A DNA stretch of 60,468 nucleotides from Candidatus Endomicrobium embiratermitis (GCA_009781315.1 WQYI01000011.1:1-60468); one strand, 5' to 3'; positions 19,925-28,848 are shown, counted from the first letter of the stretch. Notes: generated from the sequence alone by a model not told the origin. Numbers and translations: made by a program.

Positions 19925-20248
19925 TTATTTTACCGTAACTTTTATGTTTTTTATTTTCGCGTTACCGATATACTGGTTCAGCTTGTTAATTATTTCTTTT
20001 TTGCGGATTAAAATTTCGTTTATCGCGGCGTTGTACTGCGTTTGGGCAAATATTGTTCCGTCTTTATAGCCGCAGACTTCCACGCTGTCTATGCCGAGTT
20101 CTTTGTTCCACACTTTCATTATCGTAAAAAAATCTTCATCGAGCCCAAGCATTTTTTTTATGGGCTCTAAAATGTCCGCTACGGGCATAAGTTCGGATTT
20201 TCTTGCGGTTTTATAGGGTTTTCTTTTTTCTTCAGTGGAATAATTCAT
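19925..20248 (-). CDS. dciA: DciA-like DUF721 protein, replicative helicase operator
   Basis: A 107-aa DUF721 protein. The C-terminal part, with DSVEVCGYKDGTIFAQTQYNA and then INEILIRKKEIINKLNQYIG, matches the KH-like domain of DciA, the ancestral loader or operator of the DnaB helicase. In many bacteria this gene lies between dnaN/recF and gyrB, exactly as here, which supports the name. No recF is present between dnaN and this gene. The N-terminus is short and basic (EEKRKPYKTARKSE). Confidence 0.82.
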   Translation of the reverse strand: MNYSTEEKRKPYKTARKSELMPVADILEPIKKMLGLDEDFFTIMKVWNKELGIDSVEVCGYKDGTIFAQTQYNAAINEILIRKKEIINKLNQYIGNAKIKNIKVTVK

Positions 20249-20295
20249 GGTTTTTAAAAGTGAAAAGTTTTGTACTTCAATGACTGCAACGACAA

Positions 20296-20401
20296 CCCCT
20301 CACCCTGCCCTTCGTGCACCGGGGCGCTCACATCTCGCGCCCGCGGCAAACTCGTCCTCGTTATTCCTCGGACTGCCGCCCTCTCCCGCAAGGGGCGAGG
20401 G
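20296..20401. repeat. REP-type palindrome interrupted by about 66 bp
   Basis: The two ends, CCCCTCACCCTGCCC (20296-20310) and CCCTCTCCCGCAAGGGGC plus GAGGG (20379-20401), join to give the reverse complement of the intact element at 55635-55670. The GC-rich middle (about 20311-20378) is an insertion. It lies between dnaN and dciA, a gap of 189 bp. Confidence 0.75.
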
Positions 20402-20437
20402 TATTTTATTTATTACTTTTTATATTTTATATGTCGT

Positions 20438-21562
20438 TTAAACTCTCATCGGCATTACTACGCAGAGATAGTTTTTATCTTTCTCAGGGGAAAGGGTCGC
20501 GGGATTCAGCGCGTTAGTAAACGAAAATACCGCAGACTCTTCGTCAATATTTTGAAGAACTTCTTTTATAAAATTAGGATTAAAATTTATTTCGGACGGT
20601 TCGCCTTTGTAGTCGATTTCTACTTCAACTTCTCCGGAACCAAGACCGGCCGTTGAAGCCGAAATTCTTAAAACATTGGAAGCGAAATAAAACTTTACTG
20701 CGGACGATCTGTCCGACGAAAGTTTGTCGCCGGTTAAAAGCGCCATTTGTTTTACTGCGGTTAAAGTGTCTTTTACGCTCAATTTTACCTGAGATTCCGT
20801 CTTTTTAGGTATTACCTGTTCATAATTGGGGAAAACGCCTTCTATAAGCGTTGATAAGAAAGTTATATCTCTAAATTCTATGGCGCACTGGTTGTCTGCA
20901 ATGCCTACTTTTACGTCTTCCGCGGCATCATCCGAAGCGGAAATAAGCCTTAACATATCCGTAATGGCCTTTGTAGGCACTATAGCCTTGCCTTTTATCT
21001 TTTTATCAAGAGATTCGGACGTAACATAAGCAAGCCTTCTTCCGTCCGTTGCTACCATTCTCAAAACGCCTTCTTCGGCAATAAAATAAACACCGTTTAA
21101 AACATATCTTTGCGAATCTTTAGAAACCGCAAAAACGGTTTTTTTAAGCATAGATGAAAAAACGTCGGATTTTATAGTAAAGTTATTTTCTTTTGGGAAT
21201 TCGGGTATAACGGGATATTCGGTTTTAGAGATTCCCATTAACGTAAATTTTGATTTTCCCGATTTTATGTTTATTTGGTTTGTTTCGTCGGCTCTTATTT
21301 CTATTTCCGCATCTTGCGAGAGTTCTTTTATTATGTCTGCAAACCTTTTGGCAGGTATAGTTATTCCGCCTTCTTCGACTATTTCGCCTTTAATATGGCA
21401 TTTTACCGCTATTTCTAAATCAGTAGATGAAAGTTTTATTATATTTTTTTCAGTTTCAAATAAAAAGTTTGATAATACAGGAAGAGTACTTTTTGACGAC
21501 GCTACTGGTGAAACTGTTTGAATCCCTCTCATTAATTCTTCTTTTCCACAAATTACTTTCAT
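20438..21562 (-). CDS. dnaN: DNA polymerase III beta sliding clamp
   Basis: A 374-aa beta clamp, the ring that tethers DNA polymerase III. Three repeated clamp domains of about 120 residues are visible, starting MKVICGKEELMRGIQTVSPV, with PVLSNFLFE, the second-domain RYVLNGVYFIAEEGVLRMVATDGRRLAYV block and the C-terminal YLCVVMPMRV that forms the partner-binding pocket. A strong GGGAGG precedes the ATG at 21562. It follows dnaA after a 288-bp AT-rich gap and is the second gene of the replication cluster. Confidence 0.98.
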   Translation of the reverse strand: MKVICGKEELMRGIQTVSPVASSKSTLPVLSNFLFETEKNIIKLSSTDLEIAVKCHIKGEIVEEGGITIPAKRFADIIKELSQDAEIEIRADETNQINIKSGKSKFTLMGISKTEYPVIPEFPKENNFTIKSDVFSSMLKKTVFAVSKDSQRYVLNGVYFIAEEGVLRMVATDGRRLAYVTSESLDKKIKGKAIVPTKAITDMLRLISASDDAAEDVKVGIADNQCAIEFRDITFLSTLIEGVFPNYEQVIPKKTESQVKLSVKDTLTAVKQMALLTGDKLSSDRSSAVKFYFASNVLRISASTAGLGSGEVEVEIDYKGEPSEINFNPNFIKEVLQNIDEESAVFSFTNALNPATLSPEKDKNYLCVVMPMRV

Positions 21563-21850
21563 CTATTTCCTCCCTTTTTTAAAAAAAAGATTATTATTAT
21601 TGTAGTTGAGTGTATATTGTTAGTAAGTGTTTTTGAATAAAAATTATTTATAAATATAAAGTTAAATTTTTAAAAAGTTAATAATAATAATAATGTTAAT
21701 AAAACAACAAAGTTATCATCATTATTATTGAATAGAAATATTATACAAATTTTAGATGAATTATGCACGTAAAAAGACAAATTACAATTAATAATTAACA
21801 ATTAACAAATTAACAGACAAAAGGCAAAGTAAATTGTTATTTAAAAATTG
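21563..21850. other. AT-rich dnaA-dnaN gap with heptamer repeats
   Basis: No gene is seen. The first half is very AT-rich with ATT/AAT trinucleotide runs and could unwind easily. The dnaA-proximal part (about 21780-21862) holds tandem ACAATTA-type heptamers followed by the inverse TAATTGT arm, a hairpin of the dispersed heptamer family. Only imperfect DnaA boxes are present (for example TTATCATCA near 21713). Confidence 0.6.
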
Positions 21851-23215
21851 TTAATTGTCGTTTGATTCTCTGATTTTTTTGATAAGCTGGTTAAGTTTTG
21901 CGTTAAAATACGGGTCTGAATTCATTTTTTCTTTTATTTTATTGCAGGCGTGCATGACTGTGGTGTGGTCTCTTCCGCCGAAAGCTTCGCCTATATCGTT
22001 TGTCGAAAATTCATCGGTAAGCGTGCGCGAAAGATACATTGCGATTTGCCTCGGGAACGCCACGGCGTCGGTTCTGCGCTTGGAACGCATATCCCTTAAG
22101 TCTATATTAAAATCCTCGGCTACGACTTTTTGTATTTGTTCCATTGTTATGCGCGCGCTGTCATCGGAAGGTTTTACTATATCTTTTAATATTTTCTGGA
22201 CGGAATCGACCGTCAAAGGCGTTCCCGTAAAAGCCGAAAAAGCCGCGATTCTTAAAAGGGAGCCTTCAAGTTCTCTTATGTTAGACTTGATATGCGTTGC
22301 GATATATAAAATAACGTCGTCCGGAACGTACAATTTTTCATCTTCCGCTTTTTTGCGAAGTATCGCTATTCTTGTTTCCAGATCCGGAGATTGAATGTCC
22401 GCGGTTACACCCCACTCAAAACGCGAAATGAGCCTTTCTTCGATTCTTTCAAGTTCTTTAGGCGGGCGGTCCGAAGACACTACTATTTGTTTTCCCGAAG
22501 TATGCAGCGCGTTAAACATATTGTGGAACTCTTCCTGAGAACTTTCCTTACCGCCTAAAAATTGTATATCGTCAATTAAAAGACAGTCGAGGCTTCTGTA
22601 TTTGTTTTTAAAAGCGGGCATTTTGTCGAAACGCACGAAATCTATAAACTCTGAAGTGAATTTTTCGGTTGTCGTGTATAAAACCCTCAAAGATGGGTTG
22701 GACTGTTTTATATAATTTCCTATGGCGTGAAGCAAATGGGTTTTCCCGAGGCCCACTCCTCCGTAAATAAAAAGCGGATTAAACTGTTTGCCCGGACTTT
22801 TTGCCACGGCTTCCGCGCAAGCGTGGGCAAACCTGTTTGACGAGCCGACTACAAAACGGTCAAAAACATATTTAGGGTTTATCTGGTCTTTTTGGACGCT
22901 TTGCGTCTGCGGGACGTCCGCGGGCGCGGGCGTGCTTTCAACCTGCGCGATTATCGACGTTAAATCTGTTTGCGGTTTTAATTCAAGGTTTGTCTGCCGT
23001 CCTAAAACGTTAGTTAAAAACTGCTCTATATTTTTTTGATGATGGCTTTCTATCCATTGCGAAAAATAAATATTCGGCACCGCTATCGTAAAAATATTAT
23101 TTTCCAAATTTAAAGGTTTTAAAGGAGCAATCCATAAATTATAAGTCTCCTGAGAAACGGATAAATTGATGTTATCCACAACTTTTTGCCACAGTTCGGT
23201 AATTGAAACATTCAT
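21851..23215 (-). CDS. dnaA: Chromosomal replication initiator DnaA
   Basis: A 454-aa DnaA, the ATP-dependent origin-binding initiator. Domain I starts ITELWQKVVDNINLSVSQETYNLWI. The AAA+ core has Walker A GGVGLGKTH near 152-160, Walker B LLIDDIQFL and the sensor motifs. Domain IV shows the DNA-binding signature FGGRDHTTVMHACNKI near the C-terminus. A perfect DnaA box lies about 13 bases before the start codon, so autoregulation is likely. The last codons and the stop (AAC GAC AAT TAA) are supplied by an ACAATTA heptamer repeat, which gives an Asp-Asn end. Confidence 0.98.
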   Translation of the reverse strand: MNVSITELWQKVVDNINLSVSQETYNLWIAPLKPLNLENNIFTIAVPNIYFSQWIESHHQKNIEQFLTNVLGRQTNLELKPQTDLTSIIAQVESTPAPADVPQTQSVQKDQINPKYVFDRFVVGSSNRFAHACAEAVAKSPGKQFNPLFIYGGVGLGKTHLLHAIGNYIKQSNPSLRVLYTTTEKFTSEFIDFVRFDKMPAFKNKYRSLDCLLIDDIQFLGGKESSQEEFHNMFNALHTSGKQIVVSSDRPPKELERIEERLISRFEWGVTADIQSPDLETRIAILRKKAEDEKLYVPDDVILYIATHIKSNIRELEGSLLRIAAFSAFTGTPLTVDSVQKILKDIVKPSDDSARITMEQIQKVVAEDFNIDLRDMRSKRRTDAVAFPRQIAMYLSRTLTDEFSTNDIGEAFGGRDHTTVMHACNKIKEKMNSDPYFNAKLNQLIKKIRESNDN

Positions 23216-23450
23216 ATAGTCCCCAAGTTATCCACAACTGTGGATATAGTTATTAACAAGCTAAAATGTGATTGAAAAATGAAAGATTTTTAACAAATAA
23301 AATTGTATATTTTTTGGCGGAATTTGTCAAGAGGGTTCTTTAGTTTTGTTTATTCAAGTGCCGAGCGCATTCATTAGAAATTTTAAAACAATAGTGGATA
23401 ACATATTTTAAGGGTACCGCTTAGAACAGTCCTAAATTGGTATTTAAAAA
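23216..23450. promoter_or_regulatory. Putative replication origin (oriC) upstream of dnaA
   Basis: TTATCCACA (23228-23236) is a perfect DnaA box, followed two bases later by an inverted near-copy TGTGGATAT (23239-23247). A third box, AGTGGATAA in inverted sense, lies at 23393-23401. Between them is an AT-rich stretch of about 90 bp. The remainder of the gap to 23695 has no gene I would defend. The number of boxes is small for an origin, so the dnaA promoter alone is the alternative reading. Confidence 0.6.
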
Positions 23451-23586
23451 TTGCTAATTCATAAAATGCGTCAATGCACTTTCCATAAACAAACCAGGGT
23501 ATTTAAAAACAATGACAAAGGCGCAATTACCAGCCTGCTGCAAGCAAAACCGTATACTTAACAACAAAGGCATTAAAATATGATGG

Positions 23587-23614
23587 TTGACTTTTTCGGG
23601 AAATTTGTTAAAAT
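23587..23614 (+). promoter_or_regulatory. Sigma70-type promoter of the lysine-rich protein gene
   Basis: TTGACT (23587-23592) and TAAAAT (23609-23614) are 16 bp apart, about 80 bases before the ATG at 23696. Confidence 0.65.
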
Positions 23615-23695
23615 AAAAAATAGTTAGATATTTTTCATATTCCAATAATGGTGCATTGGAATCAAAAATATCAATAATATAAAGAGGGGTATTTT

Positions 23696-24043
23696 ATGAA
23701 AAAGCTAGCGTTGTTAATATGCGGTATATTTGTTTTCGCTCAACTTTCTTTTGCGCAAAGCACAGAAGCCCAGATGGATAAGGAAGTAGAACAGCAGGCA
23801 GACATAGCCGTAAAGGCAGACCTTGACGCCATGACTGCGGCTGACGCAAATACGCAGGCTGATGTAAAGAAAGATTCAGATAAGAAGAAAGGAAAAGAGA
23901 AGAAAGCTAAAAAAGAAAAAAAAGCTAAGAAAGATAAAAAATCAAAAAACACAGAAAAGCAGATGGACAAGGAAGTAGAAAAGCAGACAGATGAGGCCGT
24001 AAAGGCAGACTCTGACGCTACGGCTGCAACTGATCAGGAATAA
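23696..24043 (+). CDS. Small exported Lys-rich repeat protein, second repeat cut by a stop
   Basis: A 115-aa product with a clear signal peptide (MKKLALLICGIFVFAQLSFAQ). The mature part is two copies of one module: a helical MDKEVEQQADIAVKAD segment followed by a lysine-rich stretch with KKAKKEKKAKKDKKSK. In the second copy the helical segment is intact, but a TAA (24041-24043) interrupts it. The next 15 codons (24044-24088) continue in the same frame with NEDSDKKKVKDKKSK and a stop at 24089-24091, which is the missing lysine-rich end. So the gene was longer or the stop is recent. It has its own promoter and a strong terminator. The function is unknown; the family is low-complexity and charged. 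Confidence 0.85.
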   Translation: MKKLALLICGIFVFAQLSFAQSTEAQMDKEVEQQADIAVKADLDAMTAADANTQADVKKDSDKKKGKEKKAKKEKKAKKDKKSKNTEKQMDKEVEKQTDEAVKADSDATAATDQE

Positions 24044-24121
24044 AACGAAGATTCGGACAAAAAGAAAGTAAAAGATAAAAAATCTAAATAACAATAACTC
24101 TTAAAATTTCGCACCATTAAA

Positions 24122-24166
24122 ACAGAAACGGCAATTTTAATAAATTTTGCCGTTTCTGTCTTTTTT
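24122..24166 (+). terminator. Rho-independent terminator
   Basis: ACAGAAACGGCAA (24122-24134) pairs perfectly with TTGCCGTTTCTGT (24147-24159), followed by C and six T. It ends the lysine-rich gene and separates it from rsmA, which converges on it. Confidence 0.9.
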
Positions 24167-24194
24167 AATAGACAATTCTTTTGCAATATTAATT

Positions 24195-24977
24195 TTATTT
24201 AAGAAGTCTCAAAGCATTTGTTAAATTTAAAAAGTCCGTTAAAGAAATTCTGTCAGGCCGGAGCATAGGGTCTATTTGGCAGGTATTTAATAAGCCGGAC
24301 GCTTGGGTTTTGTCCAGTTTTGAAAAAGAACTTAGAGAATTCAGAATGGTTTTTCTGCGCTGGCTAAAAGCGTGTTTAATAAAATCGAAAAGTATTTTAT
24401 CGGGTACGGTCGAATGCTTATTTGTCAGTTTTATAACGGACGAAACTACTTTCGGCGCAGGATTAAAACATTTTGGCGAAACGTCAAATAAGATTTTACA
24501 ATCGGCGTAATATTGCGTGAAAATTGAAATGTAGCCATAGTCTTTGTCACCGGGTTTTGCGGCAAGCCTTTGAATAACTTCTTTTTGAAGCATAAGGACG
24601 CAAAGTGTCCAGTTATCAAGAGGAAGTATCTTTTGAATGATTGCAGTGCCGACATTGTAGGGGAGATTGGAAATAACTTTAAACGGCAAAGTTGAAAGTG
24701 AAAAGTGAGAAGTGGAAAGTTTCAAAAAATCTTCGGTTATAACCTCTGCATTATTAATGTTGTGGAAAGAAAAATAATATCTCTGCTGCTGTGCTAAAAC
24801 AGAATCTATTTCTACGGCGGTTAAATGTTTAACCTGCGGCTGTATAAGTTTTGTTAAAACGCCTTTTCCCGGGCCGATTTCAAGGACATTGTCCTCATTA
24901 GTCAGATCGGCGGCTTTAACTATATTGTTCGCTATATTATTGTCTATAAGAAAATTCTGACCGTGTTTTTGTCTCAT
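24195..24977 (-). CDS. rsmA: 16S rRNA dimethyladenosine transferase RsmA (KsgA)
   Basis: A 260-aa SAM-dependent enzyme that dimethylates two adjacent adenines near the 3' end of 16S rRNA. Motif I is VLEIGPGKGVLT (residues 31-42) and the catalytic motif IV NLPYNVG (104-110). Start ATG 24977 is preceded by GGGAAG and overlaps the end of mnmE; the upstream TTG would add six residues without a ribosome site. Between the acidic SAM-site residues and NLPY, residues 87-97 (LSTSHFSLSTL) are encoded by four AGTGAAA-type heptamers (24690-24720, reverse sense) and look like an in-frame repeat insertion that is absent from the usual family length. Confidence 0.95.
   Translation of the reverse strand: MRQKHGQNFLIDNNIANNIVKAADLTNEDNVLEIGPGKGVLTKLIQPQVKHLTAVEIDSVLAQQQRYYFSFHNINNAEVITEDFLKLSTSHFSLSTLPFKVISNLPYNVGTAIIQKILPLDNWTLCVLMLQKEVIQRLAAKPGDKDYGYISIFTQYYADCKILFDVSPKCFNPAPKVVSSVIKLTNKHSTVPDKILFDFIKHAFSQRRKTILNSLSSFSKLDKTQASGLLNTCQIDPMLRPDRISLTDFLNLTNALRLLK
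24690..24720. repeat. AGTGAAA-type heptamer array inside rsmA
   Basis: Consecutive seven-base units AGTTGAA, AGTGAAA, AGTGAGA, AGTGGAA and a partial AGT lie within the coding sequence. The same family (reverse sense) overlaps the 3' end of yidD at 28907-28934. Confidence 0.8.
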
Positions 24978-24979
24978 AC

Positions 24980-26386
24980 TTACTTCCCTATGCAAAATGT
25001 CGAGAAAATTGTGTCGAGTATATCGTGCGGAGTAGTTATTCCTAAAATGTTTTCGTAGGCAGACAGGGCATTGCGGAGCTCAAACGCGGAAATTTCGTCT
25101 GCGTCTTGTAATGCGTATTGTTCTTTTGCTTTTTCCAAGGCCCCTTGCGCCTTTTTGAGTAAGTCAAAATGACGGGAAGTTATCATTAGATAATCGTTTG
25201 TTTCGGAAATGCCTGCTATTTTGGCGATGGCGTCCAAGAGTTCGGGGATGCCTGAACCGGTTTTTGATGAAACGTTTAACGACAGGGATGAAGCAGGAAG
25301 GATGAGTGAGGAGGTGTCGTTGCTGTTACTTCCTCCCTTCTCTCTTCTCCCTTCTCTTTGTTGTAATAAGTCTGATTTATTTAAGACTTCTATTATCGGA
25401 ATACCAAGCTTTGATTGTTTTATGAAATCCGCGATTTCTTTGTCGTTTTTATCTAACGGCCGGGAGCCGTCTAATACCCAAATTATCAAATCGGCTTTTT
25501 GGGCGGCTTCTTTGGAACGTTCCTGCCCTAAAAGTTCTATGGAATTTTCAGAATGCGTTCTTATTCCCGCAGTATCTATTATTGTCAGCGGTATGCCGCG
25601 GCAGTCTATGATTTCTTCTATAGTGTCGGTTGTGGTGCCTGCGATTTCCGTGACAATAGCCCGGTTTTTTCCCAAGATTGAATTAAGAAGCGAAGATTTC
25701 CCCGCGTTAGGTTTTCCGATAATTGCAACCTTTAATCCTTTTTGCAGGCATTCGCTTGTTTTATAAGAATCCATTAATTTTTGATTTTGTTCTGTTAAAT
25801 TGCCAAGGCGCAAGCCTTTTTCTTCTCGCGATAAAAACATTATGTCTTCTTCGGGATGATCCAGCGACACTTCCATAAAAGCAAGCAAATTAATAAGAGT
25901 ATCTTTGATACCTTTGATTTTGTTTGAGAATTCGCCGCTGACATTATTTAATGCGGCTTTTGCCGCGGCCGCGGTTTTGCTTGAAATTAAAGCGCAGACA
26001 GCTTCGGCCTGAGCCAAATCTTTTTTGCCGTTTATAAAAGCTCTGTAAGTAAACTCGCCGGCTTCTGCCGGGCGCGCGCCGTTTTTATAAAGGAGATCCA
26101 AGATCTCTTTTATTATGACAGGATTTCCGTGGCAGGAAATTTCTGCTAAATCTTCGCCGGTATAAGTGTCGGGTGCTTTAAAAAAGGTACAAAGGACTTC
26201 GTCCTTTTTTTCAATTCCGTCAACAATATAGCCGTATTTTATTTGTTGATTTGCAGGAGATTTTGTTTTAAAAATTTTATCTATAATTTCGAAGCTTTGC
26301 TTCCCGGAGAGGCGGATAACCGCGATCGCGGATTTGCCTGCGGCGGTAGATAAAGCGGCAATGGTATCTTCGGTTGAATAGTTCAT
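24980..26386 (-). CDS. mnmE: tRNA modification GTPase MnmE
   Basis: A 468-aa MnmE, which with MnmG modifies the wobble uridine of some tRNAs. The folate-binding N-domain begins with DTIAALSTAAGKSAIAVIRLSG; the G domain has G1 GKPNAGKSS (224-232), G2 TTTDT, G3 DTAG, G4 NKSD (336-339) and G5 SSKTG (373-377); the C-terminus is the invariant FCIGK with its catalytic Cys. Between G4 and G5 lies an extra stretch of about 27 residues (QREGRREKGGSNSND...) encoded by heptamer-type repeats near 25270-25358. It is a tolerated insertion at a loop. The start, overlap with rsmA and position beside jag and yidC are canonical. Confidence 0.97.
   Translation of the reverse strand: MNYSTEDTIAALSTAAGKSAIAVIRLSGKQSFEIIDKIFKTKSPANQQIKYGYIVDGIEKKDEVLCTFFKAPDTYTGEDLAEISCHGNPVIIKEILDLLYKNGARPAEAGEFTYRAFINGKKDLAQAEAVCALISSKTAAAAKAALNNVSGEFSNKIKGIKDTLINLLAFMEVSLDHPEEDIMFLSREEKGLRLGNLTEQNQKLMDSYKTSECLQKGLKVAIIGKPNAGKSSLLNSILGKNRAIVTEIAGTTTDTIEEIIDCRGIPLTIIDTAGIRTHSENSIELLGQERSKEAAQKADLIIWVLDGSRPLDKNDKEIADFIKQSKLGIPIIEVLNKSDLLQQREGRREKGGSNSNDTSSLILPASSLSLNVSSKTGSGIPELLDAIAKIAGISETNDYLMITSRHFDLLKKAQGALEKAKEQYALQDADEISAFELRNALSAYENILGITTPHDILDTIFSTFCIGK
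25331..25358. repeat. TTCTCCC-type heptamer array inside mnmE
   Basis: Units TCCTCCC, TTCTCTC, TTCTCCC and TTCTCTT run consecutively. The neighbouring GTCGTTGCTGTT core (about 25316-25327) resembles the loop of the elements at 29532-29638 and 49001-49108, so this is likely the same element family placed in a gene. Confidence 0.7.
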
Positions 26387-26409
26387 GATTTCATTTTACG
26401 TTTTGTTGT

Positions 26410-27093
26410 TTACGCGGATTGTTTCGCGGGTTTTACGCCTACTTTTCTTAACGCGCCTTCGCCTTCGGAAAAGGATTCTATTTTTGGGTTGTCTTTAAGA
26501 TAAACGTGAATTATTTTTCTTTCTTTTGCGTTCATAGGCTCAAAACGGTAAATTTTTCCCGTACGGTTGACGTAATCTACGGCCTTATCCGCTAAAAGTT
26601 TTAATTTGTTAATTTGTTTTGCCCTGTAATTTTCGCAGTCGATATTTACTTTTACTTTAGAATGAAAATTCTCGTTTACAAGAATTTGGGATATATATTC
26701 CAAAGCGTCCAGAGTCTGCCCGTTTTTTCCGATGACAAGACTGCCGTTGTCCGCGAAAATCTGCGATTTTACGGTTTTATCTTCGTAAGATGAGTTTATG
26801 TTTTTAAGCCCCATTCCCATTCTATTCAAAATATCCGTCAAAACCGTTTCGGTTTTCACGCAAAGTTTTTTTATATCGTCTTCGCTTTCGCCGGAAGATA
26901 TAAGATTCGAACATTTTGAAGAATCCGCCGAAATCAGGACTGTCGCTGGTTTTGAGCCCATGAGCCCGAACAAACCGGTTGACCCTTCGTCGAGAATTTT
27001 AATTTCAGCGTCTTTTCTTTCACAGCCCAGATGCAGAATTCCTTTGTTTATGGCTTCTTCTATGGTTTTTCCTTTAATTTCTATTTCAGGCAC
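26410..27093 (-). CDS. jag: Jag/KhpB (EloR) RNA-binding protein
   Basis: A 227-aa Jag-family protein. The Jag-N domain is at the start (EIEIKGKTIEEAINKGILHLGCERKDAEIKILDEGSTGLFGLMG), followed by a KH domain with GSLVIGKNGQTLDALEYISQILVN and an R3H domain ending FEPMNAKERKIIHVYLKDNP. Relatives bind RNA and influence cell elongation and division, and the gene usually lies next to yidC, as here. No irregularities were noticed. Confidence 0.95.
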   Translation of the reverse strand: MPEIEIKGKTIEEAINKGILHLGCERKDAEIKILDEGSTGLFGLMGSKPATVLISADSSKCSNLISSGESEDDIKKLCVKTETVLTDILNRMGMGLKNINSSYEDKTVKSQIFADNGSLVIGKNGQTLDALEYISQILVNENFHSKVKVNIDCENYRAKQINKLKLLADKAVDYVNRTGKIYRFEPMNAKERKIIHVYLKDNPKIESFSEGEGALRKVGVKPAKQSA

Positions 27094-27240
27094 TTTAAAC
27101 TCCAGTTTACAAATAACAATTTACAATTAATAATTATCAAATATATTATTGCGGCGGAGTTTATCCTCGAATGTTTTAGTCGGGGACCTCTCCAAAATTG
27201 TTAATTGTACTTTGTTAATTTTTAATTGTCGTTGTAGTTC
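27094..27240. repeat. Heptamer-repeat hairpin between yidC and jag
   Basis: ACAAATA, ACAATTT, ACAATTA and ATAATTA run consecutively from 27109 to 27136, and the inverse arm TTGTTAATTGT ... TTTAATTGTCG lies at about 27197-27234. The right arm forms the last codons of yidC (ACA ATT AAA AAT TAA) and supplies its stop. Confidence 0.75.
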
Positions 27241-28789
27241 TTTTCATAATATAGTATTGCAAAATCATCGAGCATACGCTGTTTGTAAGCCAATAGAGGA
27301 CAAGCCCTGACGGGAAAGTCCAAAACATAAACGTAAAAATTACGGGCATCATATACATTAATCTTCTTTGCATAGGGTCTGAAGTTACCGCGGTCATTTT
27401 TTGCTGGAAGAACATTCCTATACCCATTATCAAAGGCAGCAGATTTAAATTTATCATTCCAAGATTCATAAACCGGTCGGGCGCGGACAAATCCGTTACC
27501 CACAGAATCCAGCCTTCATTTCTGAGCTCATACGAGTTCCTGAGCATTGAAAAGAACGCCCAAAAAATAGGCAGCTGCAAAAGCATGGGCAGACACCCGC
27601 CCAAAGGATTTACTTTTTGCGTTTTGTAAACGTTTAACATTTCCGCCTGCAATCTTTTCGGGTCGTTTTTAAATTTATCCTGTATTTCTTTTATCATAGG
27701 CTGTATGCGTTTCATAGCGGCGGCGGATTTAAGGCTTTTTAAGGTTAGAGGCAACACTATAATCTGAATTACCAGAGTAAGCATTATTATAGCCCAGCCG
27801 TAATTATTGGTAATTTTATGAAAATACGTTAAAATCGAAAGCGCCCATTTTCCTAAAAAGCCGAAAACGCTGAAATCTACGGATGCTTCGAGTCCCAAAT
27901 TAAATGTTTTTAGATAAGTGTACCATTTAGGTCCTATATAAAAATCTGCGGAATACTCTTTTGATTCAACATCTTTGGGAGGATTTGCGGTTAAAGTTAG
28001 CGAGAAAGGATGTTTTTTGTCCTGGCGCGACGGTATAATCTGGTCAAAATCAATTGATCTTTCGGGTATAAACGCGACAAGAAAATATCTGTTGTCTATA
28101 GCCGCCCATCTGAAAAGGCTTGCGAGTTCAGACTCTTTTTTGAGTTTTTTCAGCTTTCCGGGTTTAGACGCGGTAAAAGCTATGACTCTTGTAACGGACG
28201 CATTTTCTTTCATTTCTTTTTCGTCAGTGCCAAGCCCCGGTCCCCAATCCAGCTGTATGCCCGGAAGCTGCGCGATATCTTTTGTTTTTGAAAGTTTTAT
28301 GTTAAGGTTGTGCATATAGGAATTTTGCGACAGGGAGTAAGTTTTTATTATTTTCCAGCCTTGCGCGGAAACATGTTCAAAAACTATTTTTTCATTGGAT
28401 TTTGAAACAATTTTGTAGTTTGAGCCGGGGAAATTTGCCATCATGGGAGCAGCTCCCGGTAAAACCAAATCCACCCAATTGCCGCTTTTTTCTTTAATAG
28501 ACCAGTTGATTACGGACGCGCCCCTGTTTGAGAACAAAGCTCTGTATTTGTCAGTTTCGATTTCTATTGTTTCTTCGGAAATAAAGCTGCCGTCAGCTTC
28601 TTTTATTTGCACGGAGGATTCTTCCGGGGATTGCGTAACGGATTCTGCTTTGGATTGGTCCTGCTGTGTTTGGACTGCCTGATTTTGTCCGGTTTGGGTT
28701 TGATTAGGCTGCTGCGGAGGAAAAAAATAGTAATATCCAAACAACGTTATTGCTGAAAAAAGCACAAATAATACTGAATTTTTGTTCAT
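27215..28789 (-). CDS. yidC: Membrane protein insertase YidC
   Basis: A 524-aa YidC of the Gram-negative type. It has an N-terminal transmembrane anchor (VLFVLFSAITLFGYYYFF), a large periplasmic domain up to about residue 320, and the conserved insertase core with membrane segments from NNYGWAIIMLTLVIQIIVLPLTL on, the LGGCLPMLLQLPIFWAFFSML block and a conserved arginine-containing groove region. It inserts membrane proteins with or without Sec. The C-terminus (RTTTTIKN) and stop come from an ACAATTA heptamer repeat. Confidence 0.97.
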   Translation of the reverse strand: MNKNSVLFVLFSAITLFGYYYFFPPQQPNQTQTGQNQAVQTQQDQSKAESVTQSPEESSVQIKEADGSFISEETIEIETDKYRALFSNRGASVINWSIKEKSGNWVDLVLPGAAPMMANFPGSNYKIVSKSNEKIVFEHVSAQGWKIIKTYSLSQNSYMHNLNIKLSKTKDIAQLPGIQLDWGPGLGTDEKEMKENASVTRVIAFTASKPGKLKKLKKESELASLFRWAAIDNRYFLVAFIPERSIDFDQIIPSRQDKKHPFSLTLTANPPKDVESKEYSADFYIGPKWYTYLKTFNLGLEASVDFSVFGFLGKWALSILTYFHKITNNYGWAIIMLTLVIQIIVLPLTLKSLKSAAAMKRIQPMIKEIQDKFKNDPKRLQAEMLNVYKTQKVNPLGGCLPMLLQLPIFWAFFSMLRNSYELRNEGWILWVTDLSAPDRFMNLGMINLNLLPLIMGIGMFFQQKMTAVTSDPMQRRLMYMMPVIFTFMFWTFPSGLVLYWLTNSVCSMILQYYIMKRTTTTIKN

Positions 28790-28848
28790 TGAAAATCCCT
28801 TTTTAAAGACAAAGTGAAAATTTTAAAAGTGCAAAGTACAAATATTGT

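Noticed and set aside
20311-20378. A small GC-rich ORF or RNA gene in the REP insertion
   Set aside because: It is too short, has no start with ribosome site, and its composition matches repeat DNA.
23454-23645. Minus-strand ORF of 63 aa in the dnaA upstream region
   Set aside because: It overlaps the likely oriC gap and the promoter of the lysine-rich gene, has no ribosome site and no recognisable protein features.
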